NCBI RefSeq assembly: GCF_035222375.1
Contig: NW_026946363.1
Coordinates: 496,001-560,000 of the forward strand
From: Podospora pseudocomata
Taxonomy: Eukaryota; Ascomycota; Sordariomycetes; Sordariales; Podosporaceae
Direction: 5' to 3'
Length of the DNA stretch: 64,000 nt
The translations under genes and the position numbers were made by a program. Under the pieces are notes generated by a model that made no database searches, was not told the origin of the DNA, and saw only the letters and a program-made list of their open reading frames with translations. Positions 57,019 to 64,000 of the stretch are shown piece after piece (the stretch's first letter is position 1; every line of letters begins with the position of its first letter).

Positions 57019-58614
57019 TTACACCTCCTGACTGGCTGTGGCGGTGGCGGTGGAGGCAGTCGCCGTCTTGGGAACTGTCACTGTCACGAAGCTCGTGGGT
57101 ACAGTCACGGTGACGTAGAAGACGCCGTCTTCCCTGCCTGGATTGGAGCCAGCACCATCTGTTGGTTTTGGTGATGTGGTGCTAGTTTCAAGACTGCTTG
57201 ATGGGCTGGGAGCAATAGTCTCAGTCCCCTCCGTAGGCTTTGGCGCGATAGAAGAAGAATCAGCTCCATCCGTAGGTGTTGGTACCGTCGGGGAAGAAGC
57301 TGGTGTTGTCTGGGTCTGAGTGGGAGCCACAGTAAAGGTCGGCGGCGCCGGTCCGTCATTCTCCTCCTCCTCCTCCTCATCATCATCATCATCCTCAGGC
57401 ACCGCCTCCTCCTCAAGATACCTCCTCTGCCCGTCCAAAATCTCCATCGAAAACGGCACCGGCGGCTTAGTCTCCTTCCCGATCAGCCCCGCAAGTGGAA
57501 TATTCGCCTTGTCGACGCTCACCCTCCCCTCTCGTGTGCCAGGAAAGAACTTTGCCGAGGACCTGTTGCTACCGCCGAACCCAGCCTGGGGTACCTTCAC
57601 CATAAACGGCTGGACCATCTGCCTCTGGATACCACGGAACTCGGCCGGCTGCTTCGAGTCAAACTTGACCCTGTTGCGGAAACGCTTCTTGCTGTTGAGG
57701 ATACCGCTAAAGGGGGAGGAGGACTTGCCGCCCTTACTGCAGGTGGGTCCTTTGACCGCACCCAGGGAGTCGTCGCAGGGGTCGACAATCTTGTAGTCGA
57801 CGACGCCGGTGTAGATCTCGGGAACGGTGACAAAGTACTCTCCAAAGTCGGAAGAATTGGCGTGGAAGCTAGCTGGGGGGACGGCAGCGCCGGGCTTGTT
57901 CATGTCGGGCCAGTCCCAGATCCAGAGCACGGTGAGAACATCGCCCGGCTTGGCGTCGAGGGGGATTTGAAGGTCGGACTGGCATCTCAGGGCCTCGGAC
58001 TGGGTGATTTCGTCCTTGCGGTACCTGGAAATGCCTTCCGGGTCGCCAGTAGCTGGAATAGGCTCGTGGCACTGGCCGTCGTCGTAGTTGCGGGTGGCGA
58101 GAAGACGGCCCTTTCCGTTACCACCTTTGCCATCGGCGGTCCAGGTGTGGAGGACATCGGTCAGGGTTGTTTTGGAAAGATCGTTCTCGTATGTGCCATA
58201 GAGGTAGATAGTGCCGCGGTTGATAGGCTTGTTGGGGTTGGCGCCATCAGCTCTGGTGACGTGGCCGTTCTCGAGGTAAAAGATGGAGACAAAGTCACCA
58301 GGAGCTACCTTGAGCATAGGAAACTTTTCAGAGTAGCTTGAGCTGCCGAGTGGGCCTTGGCTTTTCCTGACGATGGGGTGGTCGTGCATGATGAGCTTTC
58401 CCGTCGATAAGCCATTTGGGGGAAGGAGGTAATCGAATTGCTCTCTGGGGTTCTCCCGATCAATATGAGCTCTGTCGAAGCCCTCCTCGCCGATGAAGGT
58501 ACCGTTAGTAGCGATACGACGGGTCGATTCTGGCCAGGAGTGGCCTTTTGCTGTCTCGAAGAGGGCGAGGAGTGCTGCGGTCAAAAGACCGCTTCTTGGC
58601 GATGTTAACCTCAT
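57019..58614 (-). CDS. Secreted LPMO-like (DUF7492-type) protein with mature N-terminal His
   Basis: A single frame of 531 aa starts at the ATG at 58614 (MRLTSPRSGLLTAALLALFE). The signal peptide ends at TAKG, leaving His25 as first residue of the mature protein (HSWPESTRRI). That is the arrangement in copper-dependent lytic polysaccharide monooxygenases, whose N-terminal His forms part of the copper 'His brace'. A conserved domain of about 300 residues follows (PMLKVAPGDFVSIFYLENGH, RGTIYLYGTYENDL, VLTVLWIWDWPDM, FGEYFVTVPEIY), which I recall from fungal proteins called DUF7492. An acidic patch (EDDDDDEEEEEEND), a Ser/Thr/Pro-rich linker and a Val/Thr-rich end (VTVTVPTSFVTVTVPK) complete it. 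No GPI signal is obvious. Enzyme activity is inference. An in-frame Met 32 codons upstream at 58710 would lengthen the N-terminus and hide the signal peptide. Confidence 0.78.
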   Translation of the reverse strand: MRLTSPRSGLLTAALLALFETAKGHSWPESTRRIATNGTFIGEEGFDRAHIDRENPREQFDYLLPPNGLSTGKLIMHDHPIVRKSQGPLGSSSYSEKFPMLKVAPGDFVSIFYLENGHVTRADGANPNKPINRGTIYLYGTYENDLSKTTLTDVLHTWTADGKGGNGKGRLLATRNYDDGQCHEPIPATGDPEGISRYRKDEITQSEALRCQSDLQIPLDAKPGDVLTVLWIWDWPDMNKPGAAVPPASFHANSSDFGEYFVTVPEIYTGVVDYKIVDPCDDSLGAVKGPTCSKGGKSSSPFSGILNSKKRFRNRVKFDSKQPAEFRGIQRQMVQPFMVKVPQAGFGGSNRSSAKFFPGTREGRVSVDKANIPLAGLIGKETKPPVPFSMEILDGQRRYLEEEAVPEDDDDDEEEEEENDGPAPPTFTVAPTQTQTTPASSPTVPTPTDGADSSSIAPKPTEGTETIAPSPSSSLETSTTSPKPTDGAGSNPGREDGVFYVTVTVPTSFVTVTVPKTATASTATATASQEV

Positions 58615-60428
58615 GGTTGGTCTGTCGTTTTCGTCTGGTGTATAAGCGGTTCGCGGAACAAACTCGTAGTGAGACAAACTTCGAGATATGTTGAAAAGCC
58701 GAGTGTTCAAGGTGTTGTAGTTCGTTGCAGTGTTCGTTGTGTCGATAGGGAAAGTTCGTAAACCGGAAAGAATTCCGACAAGAGGAAAAAAGGATTAGAA
58801 TTCTTTAGTATCCTGGGATAGTCGAAGCGGCCAGCGAGCACAATAGCAGTCAGACCAGCTGGCTTTGTGTTGAATAAAATGAGAGAAATGGCGCCAACAA
58901 TGGGCTATAATTCCATTGTCACGACCAGCGTTAAGGCCTTGTCAGGGACAACAAAGGAGAAGAACAGCGGCTTGGTTGCGCCGCCACCAACTTGCAAGTC
59001 GAGAAGGAAGGTGCTCCTTCTGATAACGAAGGCCAGTGAAGCTGTTGGCGGTACAATGAAGTTGGCGATAGTTCAAAGGTCAGCAACCAAGGTAGTACTC
59101 CGTGGCCGTGATCAAAAGACTTAGAGAAGATACCCAAAAGGAAATATGACGAAAAAATAGAAGAGTAAGAAAGTTGGGGGCTGCAGAAGGTAGATATCAA
59201 ATTACCCCTACGTTTGGAACCTTGCGGCAAAAGTACACATGTGAGTTGCAACAAAGGTGAGAGAAACAAAGGACTTGTTCCATGTGGCCGGGACGGAGAG
59301 TAAAAGGAACCGGCAGCATGGCACTACCACACAACACAGACGCGCAAGCAACGGAAGTTATCATCAGACCGCAGACTCTCCAGGGCCATCTCGCGCCGGA
59401 GCCAGCAGGGGGTCGTGACCAAGAAGTCGAGGAAACAGACGAAAAGCGACGAAAACGAACGAAAAGAAGGCCTCAGATCAGGTTGGCGAGATGAGCAAGA
59501 AACACACTTCATTCGATATGCCGGGACGGTCATGTTGCAGCCCAGAGCAGCGGCAGGCGCTGTCTGTCCACGTCCCATGTCGTTGCCAGCGAGGAAGGTG
59601 AACCATCTCGATGTATTGGATGGTGTTGCATCGAGGCTCTTTGTAAGGCGACAAGTACCTCTGCTGCAAAACCAGTAGGAAAAGTGACTTGCCAACGCAG
59701 GGGCCACTTTTGTAGACACAAGGACAGCCACTCGAACCATCCACTCGCGGCAAAGCTCAGATTGGCGATGGTGAAAAGCGGGTCTGAGCGGTTGCAACTT
59801 CAAGAGCCGAGCTGCGAGTGATTGGATGCACACCACCACACTGGAAACACACTAACGCCCTTTGGCACCACAGAATATCATCAAGCGCGCTGCCCTTGTT
59901 CTTCCCATTTTCTTTCATCTTGCGATGTTGCACAGCGCGCTACGAAACAACGTTCCTTTGTTGTCTATTTTAGCCCTTTTGCCGCTTGCCGCCCGGTCAA
60001 AGCGAGATTAGAACTTTCTTATTTATGACTCTCCCCGAGGCGCCGGATAGCACTAGACAATTTGCCTCTTAGTGTTCTTCAGATCTAGACTGCTGCTTTC
60101 CCCACGGATGAACAGATGACAAGCATTGGATTGACAACTTTGACGGAATCAAGCTTCATTCGCACAGACACACGACACCAAAGAAACGGTTTTATCCGCA
60201 GCCAGTCGTTGATCTCTGCCAGGGTTTATCTGCCATGTCTCACCACCACCCCCTGCCTGTCATGCGCTCGTCAATGTGTGGAGTGGAATATCACCCGGTA
60301 TGATCTCCCCTCTGCCGTCTATTTGACGACACTTCTCCCTTTCAATCTTGGCTCTTTTTGCATTGATGTAAAAGTTTTCTATTGTTGGCAATAGGGCACT
60401 TGTCATCCTGCTTCTAAACACTCCATCT
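58615..60428. other. Intergenic region
   Basis: About 1.8 kb with the promoter of the LPMO-like gene (leftward) and the 3' side of the cyclophilin gene. Frames 58931-59269 (-), 59324-59839 (-) and 59415-59678 (+) lack recognisable features. No RNA gene was seen. Confidence 0.45.
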
Positions 60429-61283
60429 CTACATCTCTCCACACTGAGCGATAACCACGTCCAGGTTCGGCACATCCTTCCCCTTGTATCCCGTTTTCGT
60501 ATTCTCCATTTTCTTGACCACATCCATCCCATCCACCACCTGCCCAAACACCACATGCTTGTTGTCCAAAAATGGCGTTGGCACCGTCGTGATGAAGAAC
60601 TGGCTGCCGTTTGTATTTGGCCCTGCGTTCTGTTTTCATGTCAGCCCTTCACTTCACCACCAGTATAAAAGCAGGGCGACACCTACAGCCATACTCAACA
60701 ACCCAGCCTTATCATGCTTCAGCGTAAAATTCTCATCCGCAAAGGACTTGGTCCCGTAGATACACGTCGACCCGGTGCCATCCCCATTGAGGAAGTCACC
60801 GCCCTGGCACATGAAATTGGGGATGATTCTGTGGAACTTGGAGCCCTTGTAGCCCTGGGGCCGGTTTTGGTTGTTCTTGTGCTCGCCGGTGCAGAACTGG
60901 CGGAAGTTCTCGGCTGTCCTGGGGACCACATTGGCAAAGAGTTCGAAGGTGATGCGGCCGAGGGGTTCACCTGGTGAGTGGGTCAGCACAAGCACTCAGA
61001 TGGGACGAAAAGGAAGGGACAAGTACCGCCAAGAGTGATGTCGAAGAAGACGCTGTATGAGAGGTCAGCATGGGTTCAAATGTGAGGCAGTGAGTGGAGG
61101 ATGGGGTGGAAGGTTGTCAGATTCCATGGATAGCAGGCGTGGTAAGGGTTCACTATCATGACATGAGCTTCAATGCTCAGCCACCGCTTGCAAAGAAACC
61201 CAGTGAATGGTGAGGAAAGTGGAAACAGAAAGAACATGGACTTACAGGGGATTCCCCGACGATGGGAGTACAGTAGGCGGCAT
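60429..61283 (-). CDS. Cyclophilin H (PPIH-type peptidyl-prolyl isomerase)
   Basis: Exons 61283..61246, 61052..61027, 60970..60687 and 60629..60429 give 182 aa. The fold starts [20 protein letters not shown] and contains the catalytic Arg-Ile region [15 protein letters not shown], the DGTG loop and GSQFFITT. It ends with [12 protein letters not shown]. The short N-terminal extension [13 protein letters not shown] and the overall length match PPIH (human 177 aa). PPIH belongs to the U4/U6.U5 tri-snRNP through the PRP3-PRP4 complex and isomerises Xaa-Pro bonds. The first intron is long for this window (193 nt), and exon 2 is only 26 nt. The start is fixed by the only in-frame ATG before a canonical GTAAGT donor. 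The 3' part is strongly G-ending in codon use. Confidence 0.93.
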
Positions 61284-61813
61284 GGTGACTGTATCAATCT
61301 ACTACTTTGGGATAAGTAAAGAATGTAAACGTGGTGTAAGTGATTGATGGGGCGCTGTTCAGTGAGTGAAGTGAAGCTGCTGGCAACAGGCTGCAGGGAA
61401 TGAGTGGTGGTTGGCGCTCCTTGGCAGGTGCCACCTGGACATGCAGCTGGCAAGCCTCCAAGCTCACCCTTTGAGCTCCCAGTGGCTCATAGAGCCTGGC
61501 ATCAACTTACGAGGAAAGAGTAAATCGGTGCTGAGCTGAGAACTGAATATTCATTGCTCGCAAATTCCGACTTCTCCCAATAATGAACATTTCCTTCCAG
61601 CCAACACTCTCTTACTCCTCTTGGCTTTTCAACAGAGTAGCACTCAGAGCTCAAAGTTCCAAGAAGACATATCGACGAAAAAGATTGGAAACATTTTTGG
61701 CCGAACATCATGTGTTATTCCAGGGAGACTAACCGCCGCTATCACATATACCTCAAAGATTCTCCTCCAGATTCGTTTCATCATATTTCATATACATCAA
61801 AACATTCCAGCAC
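61284..61813. other. Intergenic region between two minus-strand genes
   Basis: Promoter of the cyclophilin gene and 3' side of the permease gene. Nothing else is recognisable in these 530 bp. Confidence 0.45.
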
Positions 61814-63527
61814 TCATCTCCCAAAACAACTCCGTTCAACAGCCCTCAGAGGAATATATGTGATGAAAGTAAAAGCAAACCCCAGCCAAACACCCACATC
61901 AGCCCCGTGCCCCTCCCCGCCACACAACCTAGCAATCACCCCCGTGTACCATTCCTGAGACATCCCCAGAGCAACACCCACAACGCCAACCAGGCAAGAA
62001 GCAATGGCTGCGAACCCCGGTGGTAAAAGCTCTGGCTTGTGAATATCCCCCACATCATACCCTGAAAATCCACGTAATCCTCCGCGGAATAAAAAGTGTT
62101 CCACCAGGGCAATGGCAACATAGATCGAAAGCCAATATCCCGTGCTCAACACGAACGTCTCGAGCCAGGTTTCGAAGAGGTTGTACCCAGGAATACCAAT
62201 CCCAACATACACTGCCGTCCCAAAGATAGTCCACACGAAGCGCGGCACTTGCTGAGTCTGTCTCGCCAGTGCCTGCAACGAGAACGAGACCGAATAGATA
62301 TTGGGGCAGTTGGTCGCAATGATCGAGAGCGCCACCAGGATAAGACAGGCCTTGTCAAACCCAGGTTCAACATTCGGCGTCAACACAGCCGCCATGAGAC
62401 CTCCAACACCTGCGTTCTCGTAGTGCTTTTGGTATTCCTCATTCTTGACCAGAGCCGTAGAAATAGCAGCCCCGAGGAGCATGACAAATATAAGAGGAAA
62501 CGTCAGCCCAGAAAACACCCAGAGAAAGGTCGACCTGGTTGATCGTGTCGAGGGCTGATAGACACTATAATCAGCCGAGTATGCCGACCAACCGACAGCA
62601 AACCCAAAGACAGCTCCGATGTATGAAAGAACAGCTCCCCTCTCACTTGGCCCCGTGGCCAGAGGCAGGAGGCTGTCGAACTCTCCGGATTTTATGAAAG
62701 CCCCCATGGCAACAAGAAAAACCACAAAGCACGGAATCCACGCGTACCGTTCGTAGAAGTGAACAGCTTTGTAACCCAACAAGCAGATAATCAGCGTTGC
62801 CAAAGACACAATGAGAATCCCGGCCCAGCCGGGAATATCAGGGTTGACGGCCTTCAACAGCTGAGCTCCAACGATGGCATTGACAGATGCCCACCCAAGA
62901 CAGGTGATAATCTGAAATATCGCAACTACCTTAGGTCAGCAGCTATGGTTATTCACACAGAACTTGGACGACTCACTAAGTTTGACCGCATAGTGTCCAA
63001 ACCAAAACCTGGACAGAATAATCTGTCTTAACCCAAACTTTGGCCCAAAAAGTGCAAAGAAGCAAACGGGGAGAACTCCGAGTATGTTGACGAGTACAAT
63101 AATCAACGCGGCATCCACAAAGCCCAGTCCAAAGATTGGCACGGCCACGGCCCCCAGAGCAAAAGTAGGCATCCCCATGTTGGCTGCCAGCCACTATATT
63201 CACAGCTTATGTCAGTCTCTGAACTTGTATCAGATATTTGGGTTAACAGAAGACAGGACCTACCACGCCGCCCATCTTGGAAGCCCTTGTATCTCTCCTC
63301 TCATCCTCCGGCACCCGCTCAACACCCCGCTCTTCCACGCCATAACTACCGGCAAACCTTTGAAGCCTAGAAAAGAACCAGCTCTTGTCGCTCTCAAGGA
63401 CAACACCTTCTCTGCTGCTGGAAGCGGTGATGAAACCTTCATCACCGGTGTCTGATGCACGGGTCTTTTCGTGGGTGTAACTTTCGATGTCCGTTTTCGA
63501 CTGCGGTGGAAATGTGGACAGGCCCAT
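61814..63527 (-). CDS. NCS1 purine-cytosine permease (Fcy2/FcyB-like)
   Basis: Exons 63527..63264, 63193..62977 and 62925..61814 give 530 aa, close to yeast Fcy2 (533). A Ser/Thr-rich cytoplasmic N-terminus precedes about 12 transmembrane helices. Family signatures are clear: WLAANMGMPTFALGAVAVPI, GLGFVDAALIIVLVNILGVL, FGPKFGLRQIILSRFWFG, TCLGWASVNAIVGAQL and AVGWSAYSADYSVYQP. Such permeases bring adenine, guanine, hypoxanthine and cytosine in with H+. The second intron is only 51 nt (62926..62976). Among its nearby AG dinucleotides, only the TAG ending at 62926 keeps the frame (giving VKLIAIFQIITCLGW). The third exon ends with G-rich codons. Substrate preference cannot be read from the sequence. 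Confidence 0.92.
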
Positions 63528-64000
63528 TGTGTTGCTATTCGAACAAAAATATAGTGGATAATTACGCCAGGAAAACTTAGATACTGCCAGTAGTCTAAGA
63601 ACACAGGCCCTGGAAAGGATGTAAGAATACAAGGGGAAGTCCTCAGAACTGGAAAGCACAGGGCAACCTAACGTAGCTGCCTTGCAGATATATATATTCT
63701 GATATTCAGGAAAAGAACTCTGCAGGGGAAAGAACTTTGCAAAGGTGGGAAAGAGGGACAGGCAAGGTGGTGAAGGGAATCACTGCATAAGGCCAAGAGA
63801 CACGCATGCTCGCCCCTTCCTTCCATGCTTCTGCCCGTGGCCATGGTGACTATGGGCTGCTGTGTATCGCGGAACAGATGCATGCCATCGGCTGCATGAT
63901 GATAACACTCTTTCCTCGGTATAGTAGAGGGGAAGTGAAGATGATGATGGCCCGGGTTACCCCAACAACGCCACTGTGTCTCAGTTCTCCCGGTTCGCCC
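63528..64000. promoter_or_regulatory. Upstream region of the permease gene, to window edge
   Basis: Promoter side of the NCS1 permease. No gene is recognised before the right edge; the small frame at 63668-63883 (-) is not supported. Confidence 0.4.

Overview
The window is chromosomal DNA from a filamentous ascomycete, most likely a Sordariomycete close to Sordariales. The gene models carry many short introns (about 50-70 nt) with GT-AG ends, and several encoded families are fungal: an AbaA-type TEA regulator, a Golgi PMR1 Ca2+ pump, an Fcy-type NCS1 permease, secreted Cys-rich membrane proteins and an LPMO-like DUF7492-type secreted protein. The assignment to this class is inferred from protein resemblance and intron style. 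No database search was possible.

Layout. 0-6 kb: end of a peroxisomal NUDIX CoA diphosphatase, a CTR copper transporter (-), 3-hydroxyanthranilate dioxygenase (+), a FAHD1-like hydrolase (-) and a small conserved fungal gene (+). 6-14 kb: an SRRM1-like PWI/RS splicing factor, a Trp-rich small ORF, Eaf6 with a long polyglutamine tract, and an S9 peptidase of the DPP V type. 15-22.5 kb: Rad21 cohesin kleisin (-) divergent from PMR1 (+). 23-31 kb: less certain or lineage-specific genes (coiled-coil protein, Cys-rich single-pass receptor-like protein, a 725-aa hypothetical with a 12-aa tail repeat) and a local direct duplication. 31.3-32.5 kb: an EFM2/Rrg1-type methyltransferase (-).

About 32.5-43.4 kb is an 11-kb stretch in which I can support no gene. 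It holds pyrimidine-rich promoter-like tracts, microsatellites and a cluster of hairpins. 43.4-56.3 kb: an ELL-like elongation factor, a 148-bp foldback MITE candidate, a seven-exon dynein light chain LC8 (-), Mrd1 (pre-rRNA processing) and the AbaA/TEA transcription factor. 57-64 kb: the LPMO-like secreted protein, cyclophilin PPIH and an NCS1 purine-cytosine permease, all on the minus strand.

The genes are housekeeping and developmental, each with its own promoter. There is no operon, biosynthetic cluster, CRISPR array, tRNA, retroelement or autonomous transposon that I can see. The least ordinary signals are the foldback element at 46.9-47.1 kb, the apparent two-start DPP V gene, the LPMO-like protein with a mature N-terminal His, repeated G-richness of coding strands toward gene 3' ends, and the 11-kb gene desert.
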